Assembly (NCBI GenBank): GCA_003555335.1
Contig: PWHD01000021.1
Location: 124,001-188,000, forward strand
Direction: 5' to 3'
DNA: 64,000 bases
Source: Mollicutes bacterium
Lineage (GTDB): Bacteria > Bacillota_I > Bacilli_A > Izemoplasmatales > Izemoplasmataceae
Shown here piece after piece: positions 7,674 through 15,139 of the stretch. The position numbers and the translations under genes are program-made. A model generated the notes under the pieces. That model searched no databases. It had not been told where the DNA came from and was given only the letters and a program-made list of their open reading frames with translations. How positions within the stretch are numbered: the stretch's first letter is position 1; every line of letters starts with the position of its first letter.

Positions 7674-8671
7674 GACACATCGTATCTGGAATCCAGCCCA
7701 CCGGTTCGATCAACATCGGAACCTATCTCGGCAGTATCCGCAATTTCGTCAAACTCCAAGATACCTACCCGGACCACCATTTCATGATCTTCATCGCCGA
7801 TCTGCACGCCATCACCATCCCGAGGGACCGACAGGCCCTGCGAAAAAGCATCAGGGAACTCGCCGCACTCTATCTCGCCTGCGGACTCAAAAAAGAACGA
7901 ATCAGCCTCTTCGTCCAGTCGGAGGTGCCCGCACATTCCCAGATGAGCTACCTTCTGCAGTGTTTCACCTACATGGGGGAACTAGAGCGGATGACGCAGT
8001 TCAAGGACAAGGCGAAAAAACAGGAAAAAGGCGTCTCTTCAGCTCTTTTCACCTACCCCGCCCTCATGGCGGGCGACATCCTGCTTTATGACGCGCAATA
8101 CGTTCCCGTCGGCGAGGATCAAAAACAGCATCTCGAACTCACACGCGATGTCGCCGAACGCATCAACAACCGTCTCGGCGGTTTCTTCACCGTCCCCGAA
8201 CCGATCATCCCGAAAGCGGGCGCTCGCATCATGTCGCTCACCGATCCCGCTATGAAGATGTCGAAATCGGACGAAAATGTCAAATCCCGCATCACCCTGC
8301 TCGATGATGACAACATCATCCGAAAAAGGATCATGAGCGCCGTCACCGACTCCAAGCCAGGCTTTTATTACGACCGGGAGAAAAAGGCCGGGCTCGCCAA
8401 CCTGATCATGATCATGAGCGCAATCACCGGCACGTCCATCAAGGACATCGAGAAAAGATACGAAGCCGCGAGTTATCAGACCTTCAAAAATGACCTGGCC
8501 GACACGGTGATTGCGGAACTCGCCCCGATAAAAGAGCGTTATCAGGAACTCATCAATTCAAGCGAACTCGACATCATCCTCGATGCGGGCCGCGACCACG
8601 CGGACACGCTTGCTTCGCGAAAAGTCGCCAAGTTCAATCACAAGCTGGGTCTCGGCCGCAAGCGCAAATAA
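7670..8671 (+). CDS. trpS: Tryptophanyl-tRNA synthetase
   Basis: A 333-residue class I synthetase charging tRNA-Trp. The ATP-binding HIGH-equivalent lies in QPTGSINIGTYLGSI (about residues 9-23) and KMSKS is at 196-200. Dimeric TrpRS length is normal. The ATG follows AAAGGAGG and overlaps the deaminase stop by four bases, so the two are probably translationally coupled. Expression is expected to respond to tryptophan starvation through the T-box at 7049-7244. Confidence 0.98.
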   Translation: MRHIVSGIQPTGSINIGTYLGSIRNFVKLQDTYPDHHFMIFIADLHAITIPRDRQALRKSIRELAALYLACGLKKERISLFVQSEVPAHSQMSYLLQCFTYMGELERMTQFKDKAKKQEKGVSSALFTYPALMAGDILLYDAQYVPVGEDQKQHLELTRDVAERINNRLGGFFTVPEPIIPKAGARIMSLTDPAMKMSKSDENVKSRITLLDDDNIIRKRIMSAVTDSKPGFYYDREKKAGLANLIMIMSAITGTSIKDIEKRYEAASYQTFKNDLADTVIAELAPIKERYQELINSSELDIILDAGRDHADTLASRKVAKFNHKLGLGRKRK

Positions 8672-8700
8672 AAAAGACGATTTCAAATCGTCTTTTTTTA
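8671..8700. terminator. Bidirectional terminator between trpS and ptsH
   Basis: GACGATTT and AAATCGTC arms (8676-8692) are flanked by A-run and T-run, so the hairpin can serve both convergent genes. Confidence 0.88.
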
Positions 8701-8958
8701 TCCCAGATTCATCTCTTTGATATGCTTGGCGATGGACTCCATGGCTTCTGCCTCGTCCTCACCACGGATCTCGATCTCTACGAGCGCACCACGGCTGACA
8801 CCGAGTGACAGGACACCCATGATGGATTTGAGGTCGACTTTCTCACCGTCATAAATCAGCCAGATATCGGACTTGAACTGATTGGCCTTCGAGACGAGCG
8901 TCGTCGCCGGTCTGGCGTGGAGGCCCTGTTCGTTGGCGATGACAAATTCTTTTCTCAT
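8698..8958 (-). CDS. ptsH: HPr phosphocarrier protein of the PTS
   Basis: An 86-residue HPr. The active-site histidine is H14 in EQGLHARPAT (H15 in most HPr numbering). The regulatory serine for HPr kinase is S45 in DLKSIMGVLSLG (S46 usual). Length is typical. The ATG overlaps the stop of the upstream EIIB-like gene by four bases. ptsI is not beside it, unlike in many Bacillota. A Ser-46-type site suggests HPr kinase and CcpA-style control exist elsewhere in this genome. Confidence 0.97.
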   Translation of the reverse strand: MRKEFVIANEQGLHARPATTLVSKANQFKSDIWLIYDGEKVDLKSIMGVLSLGVSRGALVEIEIRGEDEAEAMESIAKHIKEMNLG

Positions 8959-9296
8959 GTTCCACCACTTCCTTCATGCTTCTTGAGCGCCTCGTAGATT
9001 TTCTCGTTGTTTTCCTCATAATAGAACTTGATTTTGTTTCCGACAACATTGATACCGACCGCGCCGGTTTTTTTAAGCGCCTGCAGATTCGCATCGGACG
9101 CTTTTTTGACTTTGACCACAATCTTGTGGCGGACGAACTCAACCGATTCGATGTTGTCTTCATCTAGCGCCGTCAAGATCGCACTTGTGGACGGCAGCTT
9201 GGTTTTTCTGTCCCTGGTCCGGTAGATCACATAAACGGTGAACCCCAGGAGCAAAACGATAATCGCTATGATGATTATATATTGATAGAACTCCAT
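8955..9296 (-). CDS. Membrane-anchored EIIB-like protein lacking the phosphorylated cysteine
   Basis: A 113-residue protein with one N-terminal transmembrane segment (about residues 5-27) and a small cytosolic domain (about 38-108). The domain follows the glucose-family EIIB pattern: NIESVEFV...IVVKVKKA...LQALKKTGAVGINVVGNKIKFYY. In active EIIB domains the second strand reads about A-C-x-T-R-L-R; here the cysteine is V55 and the TRLR equivalent is HKIV, so phosphotransfer is not expected. It is translationally coupled to ptsH. A role as a sensor or docking partner for HPr or another PTS protein is inference; the fold assignment is moderate. Confidence 0.68.
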   Translation of the reverse strand: MEFYQYIIIIAIIVLLLGFTVYVIYRTRDRKTKLPSTSAILTALDEDNIESVEFVRHKIVVKVKKASDANLQALKKTGAVGINVVGNKIKFYYEENNEKIYEALKKHEGSGGT

Positions 9297-9369
9297 TTTC
9301 TCACCTCGGTCATGTGTTTTCAGTAGGGTTATTTTATCATAAAACGTTTATTTTTGGAATGATTTCATG

Positions 9370-9375
9370 TATAAT
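9370..9375 (+). promoter_or_regulatory. -10 box for the GNAT gene
   Basis: TATAAT lies 45 bases upstream of the ATG at 9421. Only a weak -35 (GTTTAT around 9346-9351) is seen. Confidence 0.5.
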
Positions 9376-9420
9376 ATTACAAAAGTCAACCAAGGCATTT
9401 ATTTAGACGGAGGTGTGCTG

Positions 9421-9831
9421 ATGCGTGTTGTCATTGCGAATGACCAGAAAACATTCATTGACCACTACCTGGTTCGCGGCGAAGTCTTCATCGTCGAGCA
9501 GCAGATCGACTGGCGGGAAGAGCTCGACGAACTCGATTATGAGAGTACGCTCTTCGTGCTCTATGACAACAATGTCCCCATCGGCGCAGCGCGCCTCTAC
9601 AAGAACAAGGTCGGACGTGTCGCGGTGTTGAAAGCGCACCGCCACAAGAAAGCGGGGACCATCCTCATGCGCCATCTCGAGGATTATGCCCGTCAAAAAG
9701 GGATCAAGACGCTTGAACTCGGTGCGCAGACCTACATCATCCCCTTCTATGAATCCCTCGGCTATGAGGCGTATGGCGAAATATTCCTCGATGCCGACAT
9801 CGACCACCGGATGATGAGAAAAAAACTTTGA
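9421..9831 (+). CDS. GNAT-family N-acetyltransferase
   Basis: A 136-residue acetyl-CoA-dependent acyltransferase of the ElaA/YjcF type. The N-terminal segment VRGEVFIVEQQIDWREELDELDY is typical of this subgroup. The acetyl-CoA loop is degenerate (AHRHKKAGTILMRHLEDYA), and the C-terminal part (LELGAQTYIIPFYESLGYEAYGEIF) is well conserved. The ATG at 9421 follows GGAGGTG, whereas an upstream in-frame ATG at 9367 overlaps the promoter. The substrate cannot be told from sequence. Confidence 0.88.
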   Translation: MRVVIANDQKTFIDHYLVRGEVFIVEQQIDWREELDELDYESTLFVLYDNNVPIGAARLYKNKVGRVAVLKAHRHKKAGTILMRHLEDYARQKGIKTLELGAQTYIIPFYESLGYEAYGEIFLDADIDHRMMRKKL

Positions 9832-9847
9832 ACCAGATGCTGATGAT

Positions 9848-9876
9848 TTGCAACATCATCACATTTTGATTATAAT
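9848..9876 (+). promoter_or_regulatory. Promoter of ppa-osmC
   Basis: TTGCAA (9848-9853), 17 bases, TATAAT (9871-9876), 21 bases before the ppa start codon. Confidence 0.85.
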
Positions 9877-9897
9877 CCTTTTTATGGAGGCAGATTT

Positions 9898-10404
9898 ATG
9901 GACCGAGTCATCGAAGCCGTCATCGAAATACCAATGGGCACGAAAAACAAATATGAGATCGACAAGAAACGCAACCGGATCAAACTGGACAGGGTCCTTT
10001 ATTCCCAGATGACCTATCCAGCCGAATACGGTTACATCGAAAATACCCTCGCCGAAGACGACGACCCGCTTGATATACTCGTCATCGCGAGTACGAAGAC
10101 CTTTCCCGGCTGCATCGTCGACGCAAGGGTTCTGGGTTACCTCGACATGATCGACAATGAGGAAAAAGACCACAAGATCATCGCCGTCATGGACAAAGAC
10201 CCCCGCTTCTCCCACATGCACAAGATCAGCGACATCCAGGAACATATGCTAAGGGAGATCAAACACTTCTTCAGAACCTACAAGGACCTGCAGGAGAACA
10301 AGAAAGTCGAGGTCCACGACTTCCACGGAAAAGAAGAAGCCGACAAGCTGATCGATGAATCGATCAAACGCTACAAAAATCTATCAACAGACAAGGAGAA
10401 ATGA
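9898..10404 (+). CDS. ppa: Inorganic pyrophosphatase, family I
   Basis: A 168-residue soluble enzyme hydrolysing pyrophosphate to phosphate, which drives DNA, RNA and aminoacyl-tRNA synthesis forward. The signature DDDPLDILVIA (about residues 55-65) supplies catalytic aspartates. The segments NKYEIDKKRNRIKLDR and YPAEYGYIENTL are also typical. Many Bacillota use the unrelated manganese family II enzyme, so a family I enzyme is a mild phylogenetic hint. It overlaps the osmC gene by ATGA. Confidence 0.96.
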   Translation: MDRVIEAVIEIPMGTKNKYEIDKKRNRIKLDRVLYSQMTYPAEYGYIENTLAEDDDPLDILVIASTKTFPGCIVDARVLGYLDMIDNEEKDHKIIAVMDKDPRFSHMHKISDIQEHMLREIKHFFRTYKDLQENKKVEVHDFHGKEEADKLIDESIKRYKNLSTDKEK

Positions 10405-10802
10405 CAATGCCAACCAACATAAAGATGGTATTCGACAACCAGACGCACGGTATTTTGACCGGTCACCACGGATCAACCCAGGTCGGCCCCAGCGAGGGTG
10501 CACTCACTCCCTATGACATGATTCTAGGCGGACTCGGCGGCTGCCTCAACCACACTTTCCAAAGTGTCCTCGACAAGAAGAAAATCAAAATCCACGGCGT
10601 GAACTACGCCATCGAAGGCGTCAAGCGCGAGGAACAACCAGCCACACTGAAAACCGTAGATGTCGAAGTCTCCATCAGCGGGGCGGATGAAGACCACCTA
10701 AAAGATATCGAGAAGGCGTTCGAGATCGCCACGAAATATTGCAGCGTCTATCAGACACTCGCAAAAGTCGCGACCATGCGTTACGAAGTCACATTCAAAT
10801 AA
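10401..10802 (+). CDS. OsmC/Ohr-family protein
   Basis: A 133-residue member of the OsmC superfamily. The two redox cysteines characteristic of hydroperoxide-reducing members are present as C48 (GGLGGCLNHTF) and C114 (KYCSVYQTLAKVATM). It belongs to the general OsmC/YhfA-like group rather than clear Ohr. It is translationally coupled to ppa. The start could be the ATG at 10401 or the one at 10407; the AGGAG lies 3 or 9 bases away, so 10407 has the better spacing. A thiol-based peroxidase role is inferred from the family. Confidence 0.88.
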   Translation: MTMPTNIKMVFDNQTHGILTGHHGSTQVGPSEGALTPYDMILGGLGGCLNHTFQSVLDKKKIKIHGVNYAIEGVKREEQPATLKTVDVEVSISGADEDHLKDIEKAFEIATKYCSVYQTLAKVATMRYEVTFK

Positions 10803-10805
10803 ACA

Positions 10806-10826
10806 GGGACCTTCGGTCCCTTTTTT
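10806..10826 (+). terminator. Terminator of ppa-osmC
   Basis: A GGGACC/GGTCCC stem with a TTC loop is followed by six T. Confidence 0.88.
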
Positions 10827-10847
10827 CTTTGAATGCCGGCCCGGAAG

Positions 10848-10877
10848 TTGACAAACGCCAAAATCCTTTGCGATAAT
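10848..10877 (+). promoter_or_regulatory. Promoter of the aromatic-acid-exporter-like gene
   Basis: TTGACA (10848-10853), 18 bases and GATAAT (10872-10877). Confidence 0.75.
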
Positions 10878-10916
10878 AGAATGAACCCGTGAAAACCAAA
10901 CGGAAAAGGTGATAGC

Positions 10917-11885
10917 ATGAAACGCTACGTCCATACCACGATCAAGATGAGCCTTGCGAGCCTCGTCGCCATCCTCATCGCTTTGAGTCTCGATTTGGAA
11001 AACGCCATGACCGCCGGCATCCTTGCGGTGCTTTCGACGCAGCTGACCAAGACCGATTCGGTCGTTCTGGCCGTCAAGCGACTTTTGGACGCCGTGCTGG
11101 CGCTCATCATCGCTTCAATTCTATTCGTGCTGTTTGGCTATACGGTCTGGGTCTTCGCCCTGTTCACCGTCGTTTTCATCGCCCTTTCCTTCCTGTTTCA
11201 GATCCATGCCGGAATCGTCCCGAGCCTTGTCCTTTCCTCCCACCTTCTTTTGGCCGGGAGCTTCTCTTTGCACGTGCTCTTCAACAGCTTTCTGCTGATC
11301 GGAATCGCGATAGCAGTCGCCCTCGCCCTGAACGTCTTTTATCCCCTCAAAAGTCAGGAAATCCTCAAAAGGACCACCGATACCATCGACCGGCTCGTCA
11401 GCGATGATATCGTCTACCTCGCCGAATACCTGAGAAACCCCGCCGCCAACGAATACGCCTATATCCGTCATCAGTCCCTCAACCACACCTTGGAACGAAT
11501 CATCGAGGACGCCGAACTCGTCGACAAGGACATCCTCTTTGACAAGGACCACCGCCAGATGGCCTACCTGCGCATGCGTAACGCCCAGGTGAAACGTATC
11601 AACCGGATGTTCGAACTGGTTTCGAAGACAGAGTCAAGACATCCTCATGCCGATATCCTCGCCGATTTCATCGCCAATATCAGTCACGATATCGGACACG
11701 CCGACAAGGCAAGCGCCCAGATCGAGAAACTGAGAAAACTACGCGAGAACTACCGTAACAAACCCCTTCCCAAGACACGCCGCGAATTCGAAACGAGGGC
11801 CATCCTCTTCCAGACCATCTTCGAACTCGAAACCCTCCTCGAGGAGAAAATCACCTTCCACCGCCGCTACGGCGACCAGCAATAA
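10917..11885 (+). CDS. Aromatic acid exporter/FUSC-like membrane protein
   Basis: A 322-residue protein. The N-terminal 140 residues contain about six hydrophobic helices typical of the half-size bacterial ArAE domain: SLASLVAILIALSL, AGILAVLSTQL, VKRLLDAVLALIIASILFV and so on. Residues 150-322 are a charged, helical cytoplasmic domain. The phrase AGILAVLSTQLTKTDSV resembles the conserved segment of this family. Its ATG follows AAAGGTGAT. Export of aromatic acids or related compounds is a family guess; the substrate is unknown. Confidence 0.8.
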   Translation: MKRYVHTTIKMSLASLVAILIALSLDLENAMTAGILAVLSTQLTKTDSVVLAVKRLLDAVLALIIASILFVLFGYTVWVFALFTVVFIALSFLFQIHAGIVPSLVLSSHLLLAGSFSLHVLFNSFLLIGIAIAVALALNVFYPLKSQEILKRTTDTIDRLVSDDIVYLAEYLRNPAANEYAYIRHQSLNHTLERIIEDAELVDKDILFDKDHRQMAYLRMRNAQVKRINRMFELVSKTESRHPHADILADFIANISHDIGHADKASAQIEKLRKLRENYRNKPLPKTRREFETRAILFQTIFELETLLEEKITFHRRYGDQQ

Positions 11886-11914
11886 AAAAAGTGCCGCAGA
11901 TTTTTCTGCGGCAC
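11884..11914 (-). terminator. Terminator of the tRNA-Gly pair
   Basis: A 10-bp stem (11891-11900 with 11905-11914) with a TTTT loop is followed on the minus strand by seven T. It lies right after the tRNA genes and may also stop plus-strand transcription from the exporter gene. Confidence 0.88.
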
Positions 11915-11927
11915 TGTCATTATCTTA

Positions 11928-12001
11928 TGGAGCGGGTGATGGGAATTGAACCCACGATTCCACCTTGGCAAGGTGGTGTTTTACCACTAAACTACACCCG
12001 C
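11928..12001 (-). tRNA. tRNA-Gly, anticodon GCC
   Basis: A 74-base cloverleaf: acceptor GCGGGTG pairs with CACCCGC, the anticodon loop CTTGCCAAG is closed by CCACC/GGTGG, the T-loop is GGTTCAATTCC, and CCA is encoded at 11928-11930. The anticodon complement is at 11967-11969. It reads GGC and GGU. Confidence 0.97.
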
Positions 12002-12027
12002 GCTTCAAGCGCATGGAGAAAATAAAT

Positions 12028-12101
12028 TGGAGCGGGTGATGGGAATCGAACCCACACAGTCAGCTTGGAAGGCTGAGGTTCTACCATTAAACTACACCCG
12101 C
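12028..12101 (-). tRNA. tRNA-Gly, anticodon TCC
   Basis: A 74-base cloverleaf with the same acceptor stem as its neighbour and the anticodon loop CTTCCAAGC. The T-loop is GGTTCGATTCC and CCA is encoded. The anticodon complement is at 12067-12069. It reads GGA and GGG. It is transcribed first, ahead of the GCC copy. Confidence 0.97.
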
Positions 12102-12121
12102 GAATTTAATCAAGCGAAAGT

Positions 12122-12151
12122 ATGATACCATGAAATGCTTTGTTATGTCAA
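12122..12151 (-). promoter_or_regulatory. Promoter of the tRNA-Gly pair
   Basis: On the minus strand, TTGACA (12146-12151), 18 bases and TATCAT (12122-12127) lie about 20 bases upstream of the tRNA 5' end. Confidence 0.85.
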
Positions 12152-12168
12152 GCGCCCGCGGGCCGTTT

Positions 12169-13101
12169 TCAGGATTTTTTTGAACATTTTCTTATGGCCC
12201 GCAGTTTGGCGCTCGCCGCCCGGGGATTCCGTCTGATTTCATCTTCGGAAGGGCGAATCACTTTTTTGTGAAGCAGTTCGAAATCGGCCGTTTCTGTCGG
12301 CATGGTCGGCAGTTCTTTGGGATGGTCGACCGTCGAGGCGTTCTTGAAATGGTTCTTGACGATTCTGTCTTCCAGCGAGTGAAACGTGATGATCACGAGT
12401 CGTCCGTCATCCTTGAGCAAGGACAGCGCCTCACCAATCACTTCGTCCAAGACACCGAGTTCGTCGTTGACCGCGATACGCAGGGCCTGGAAAATCCGCT
12501 TCGCGGGATGGCCTTTTGTCGCAAGCACCTTAGCTGGCAGGACGCTTTTGATCACATCGACAAGCTCGAAGGTGGTCCCGATTTCTTTTTCTTCGCGGCG
12601 TCTGACGATTTTTTTCGCAATTTGTCCGCCGAAACGTTCCTCACCGTAGCGGTGGAAAATGTCGCGGAGTGCCTTTTCGTCATAGGTGTTGATGATCTCT
12701 TTCGCGGTCAATGCCTGAGTCTGATCCATCCGCATATCGAGGGTGGCCTCATGCCGGTAGGAAAACCCGCGGGCGGGATCGTCGAAATGAAAAGAGGAGA
12801 CACCGAGATCCAGATAGATGCCATCGACTTTTCCGACACCACGCGCTTCTAGCGCCTCACGCATCGAAGCGAAATTGGCATGGATGACCGTCAGATTGTC
12901 CCGGTATGCGCTCAGACGCGCACTGGCTTTCGTGATGGCGTAAGCATCCTGGTCAAAAGCATAGAGGTGCCCGTCTGTGAGGCGCTTGAGCACCGCTTCG
13001 GCATGGCCGCCGCCGCCGAGGGTACCATCGACATAAAGACCCGCTTTCTTTATATTCAGATAATCAATAATTTCGTCTTTGAGTACGGGGATATGTTCCA
13101 T
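12169..13101 (-). CDS. rsmH: 16S rRNA m4C1402 N4-methyltransferase RsmH (MraW)
   Basis: A 310-residue SAM-dependent enzyme methylating N4 of C1402 in the ribosomal P site. The motif VDGTLGGGGHAEAVL (about residues 24-38) binds SAM. GIYLDLGVSSFHFDDPARGFSY is the RsmH hallmark, and the C-terminal NPRAASAKLRAIRK is also diagnostic. The gene sits after ylbN-rpmF on the same strand and is followed only by tRNA genes. The usual mraZ, ftsL and penicillin-binding protein partners are absent from both sides. Confidence 0.97.
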   Translation of the reverse strand: MEHIPVLKDEIIDYLNIKKAGLYVDGTLGGGGHAEAVLKRLTDGHLYAFDQDAYAITKASARLSAYRDNLTVIHANFASMREALEARGVGKVDGIYLDLGVSSFHFDDPARGFSYRHEATLDMRMDQTQALTAKEIINTYDEKALRDIFHRYGEERFGGQIAKKIVRRREEKEIGTTFELVDVIKSVLPAKVLATKGHPAKRIFQALRIAVNDELGVLDEVIGEALSLLKDDGRLVIITFHSLEDRIVKNHFKNASTVDHPKELPTMPTETADFELLHKKVIRPSEDEIRRNPRAASAKLRAIRKCSKKS

Positions 13102-13127
13102 CTTTCCGCCCTCCTTTTTGATAAAAG

Positions 13128-13146
13128 AAAAACGCTTTTATAAGCG
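13128..13146 (-). terminator. Weak terminator or attenuator between rpmF and rsmH
   Basis: On the minus strand a 5-bp stem CGCTT/AAGCG is followed by TTTTT, about 27 bases before the rsmH start codon. It may only partly stop transcription from ylbN-rpmF. Confidence 0.45.
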
Positions 13147-13166
13147 CTTCTTTTGTGATGCCCCTA

Positions 13167-13367
13167 TTATTCTGCATCCACGGTTTCTTCAGGTTTCTCG
13201 GCGATGATTTCTCTACCCTTGTAATGTCCGCATTCGTTACATACGCGGTGGGCGAGTTTCATCTCTCCACAGTTGTCACAAACGACCATGCCCGGCATAT
13301 TCAGTTTGAAATGCGTACGGCGCTTTCTCTTTCTGGTCTTGGACGTCCTTCTTTTCGGGACTGCCAT
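13167..13367 (-). CDS. rpmF: 50S ribosomal protein L32
   Basis: A 66-residue protein beginning [20 protein letters not shown], the universal L32 start. A zinc-ribbon set of four cysteines ([10 protein letters not shown] and [11 protein letters not shown]) is intact, so this is the zinc-binding form. It lies 11 bases after ylbN, the common Bacillota arrangement. Confidence 0.98.
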   Translation of the reverse strand: MAVPKRRTSKTRKRKRRTHFKLNMPGMVVCDNCGEMKLAHRVCNECGHYKGREIIAEKPEETVDAE

Positions 13368-13378
13368 GTGCTAGCCTC

Positions 13379-13843
13379 CTAACTTCTGTACTTCTTGAGT
13401 TCAGCGAATTTCGGGTTCACCCGGCGCGGGGTTTCCTTTTCCTTGAAGACATCCATATCCTTGGCTTGCGGATGGATGACACGCATGGGCTTTTCCAAGT
13501 ATATATTAGACCACACTATCGGCGATAAGTCAATAGAAATTCCTTCAATCTGACGGTATTCATCTTCATTGTCATAGGAGAAAATCTCCCGGACGGTGAA
13601 ATCCATGACCAGATCGACCGGACGCAGACTGCGGCTGCAGGCGACGGTCAAAACGGTGCTGATATCCATCTCGAAAACAAACAGCTCATCATCGCCCTCG
13701 ATCGACATCCTGCCATCGACATTGACGGTGTCCACGCTGATGATATCCTCATCTTTGGGCACGTAGCCGGTTAGGTCGAGCTCGCCCCTGAACGTAGGGT
13801 CTTGATGAATTTTCTTTTTTATCTGTGCGATTGTCCATTCCAT
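13379..13843 (-). CDS. YceD/DUF177 family protein (YlbN-like)
   Basis: A 154-residue protein placed directly upstream of rpmF, where DUF177 proteins usually lie. The recognisable core is VLTVACSRSLRPVDLVMDFTVREIFS, close to the family's C-x(n)-L-x-P motif, followed by an acidic middle and the C-terminal Ile/Asp-rich segment IDLSPIVWSNIYLEKPMRV. YceD proteins are linked genetically to 23S rRNA metabolism; the molecular function is not established. It has a consensus promoter. Confidence 0.88.
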   Translation of the reverse strand: MEWTIAQIKKKIHQDPTFRGELDLTGYVPKDEDIISVDTVNVDGRMSIEGDDELFVFEMDISTVLTVACSRSLRPVDLVMDFTVREIFSYDNEDEYRQIEGISIDLSPIVWSNIYLEKPMRVIHPQAKDMDVFKEKETPRRVNPKFAELKKYRS

Positions 13844-13869
13844 AATGTATCACCTCTTAACTTCTTTAG

Positions 13870-13898
13870 ATTATAATGGTTATTTACATAAATGTCAA
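13870..13898 (-). promoter_or_regulatory. Consensus promoter of ylbN-rpmF
   Basis: On the minus strand, perfect TTGACA (13893-13898), 17 bases and perfect TATAAT (13870-13875). It overlaps the divergent tmcAL promoter. Confidence 0.9.
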
Positions 13899-13912
13899 AT
13901 ATAGGTTATAAT
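13883..13912 (+). promoter_or_regulatory. Promoter of tmcAL
   Basis: TTTACA (13883-13888), 18 bases and TATAAT (13907-13912). It is interleaved with the divergent ylbN promoter, so the two should compete for polymerase. Confidence 0.7.
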
Positions 13913-13942
13913 GGGGTTCACAAGCACACCAGGAGGCCACCT

Positions 13943-15082
13943 ATGAAAATCACAGGCATCATTGTCGAGTACAATCCCCTTCACCTGGGTCACATCCACC
14001 ACCTCAAAGAAACACGCAGACTGAGCGGGGCGGACGTCATCATCGCCGTCATGTCGCCCCATGTCGTCCAGCGTGGGGAATTTTCGTGTGCGGACAAATT
14101 CAGCAGGACCAGATGGGCCCTGCAGGCCGGTATCGACCTGGTCGTCGAACTCCCCGGTGTCTTCACCCTGCAAAACGCCGATATTTTCGCCCATGCGAGC
14201 ATCCAGATTCTCAACCATCTCGGCGTCGACAACATCTATTTCGGCAGCGAGGCGGGCGACATACAGCCCCTGCGGATGAGTGCTGAGATCATGCGTACTG
14301 ACGCCTACAACGAACTTGTCAGGAAATACATGGCGCAGGGTCACTCCTATCCGAGCAGTTCCGACAAGGCCATCGGTGAGATCACGGCCTCTTCGGTCCA
14401 CAGGAACCCAAACGACATCCTCGGCATCCAGTACTTGGAGGCCATCCACGATATCAATCCCGAAATCATCCCTCACACCATCCCCCGGATCAAGACCGGT
14501 TACCACGCCCCCTTCAAAAAGGATGAGACCATCCAAAGCGCAACCGCTCTGCGCACGCGACTGAAAAACAATGAATCCATCAAAGGATTCGTCCCCGATT
14601 ATGTCCACGAGACCATCGACACCATCGTCACACTCGATGACTTCACCGAGCTGATCCGTTACAACCTGATCCGCCATGACAGTGCCTCACTATCCGGTAT
14701 TTTCGCATTCGAAGAGGGTCTTGAGAACCATTTCCTGAACCACAGCGAATTCACAACCATCGACGACCTGCTTGAATCCCTCGCCACTAGACGCTACACC
14801 TTCGCCAAGATCAAACGCGCCCTGATGCACATGCTCATCGACATCAGCAAAAGAGATCTTTACAGCTTCGAAGTTCCCTATCTGCGGATTCTCGGTATGA
14901 ACAAGACCGGTCAGAACTACCTCAACATCATCAAAAAGGACCTCACCCTTCCTCTGATCACGAAACTGAAAAAAGAGAAACATCCCTACTTGGATATCGA
15001 ACTGCGGATCACCCGACTTTTCGATATGGCAAAGGGGACCGACCACCATAAGGAAGAATTCAAGCCCGTCCTATTTTTATAG
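13943..15082 (+). CDS. tmcAL: tRNA(Met) cytidine acetate ligase TmcAL (YlbM)
   Basis: A 379-residue enzyme that uses acetate and ATP to form N4-acetylcytidine at the wobble base of elongator tRNA-Met. The N-terminal nucleotidyltransferase-like motif is GIIVEYNPLHLGHIHHL (HxGH type), followed by AVMSPHVVQRGEFSCADKFSR and YFGSEAGD, all typical of YlbM. The ATG at 13943 follows AGGAGG, and the earlier in-frame ATG overlaps the promoter region. It is divergent from ylbN, the same neighbourhood as in Bacillus (ylbM-ylbN). Confidence 0.95.
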   Translation: MKITGIIVEYNPLHLGHIHHLKETRRLSGADVIIAVMSPHVVQRGEFSCADKFSRTRWALQAGIDLVVELPGVFTLQNADIFAHASIQILNHLGVDNIYFGSEAGDIQPLRMSAEIMRTDAYNELVRKYMAQGHSYPSSSDKAIGEITASSVHRNPNDILGIQYLEAIHDINPEIIPHTIPRIKTGYHAPFKKDETIQSATALRTRLKNNESIKGFVPDYVHETIDTIVTLDDFTELIRYNLIRHDSASLSGIFAFEEGLENHFLNHSEFTTIDDLLESLATRRYTFAKIKRALMHMLIDISKRDLYSFEVPYLRILGMNKTGQNYLNIIKKDLTLPLITKLKKEKHPYLDIELRITRLFDMAKGTDHHKEEFKPVLFL

Positions 15083-15092
15083 GCGTTATCAT

Positions 15093-15121
15093 TTGCCCTA
15101 ACCGCACTTTTGACCTATAAT
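15093..15121 (+). promoter_or_regulatory. Promoter of the Mrp-family gene
   Basis: TTGCCC (15093-15098), 17 bases and TATAAT (15116-15121), 18 bases before the ATG. Confidence 0.65.
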
Positions 15122-15139
15122 AGTCTGCGGGTGATAACA

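Noticed and set aside
11928..12101. Two nearly identical 74-base segments as a repeat element
   Set aside because: They are two tRNA-Gly genes with different anticodons, so their similarity is explained.
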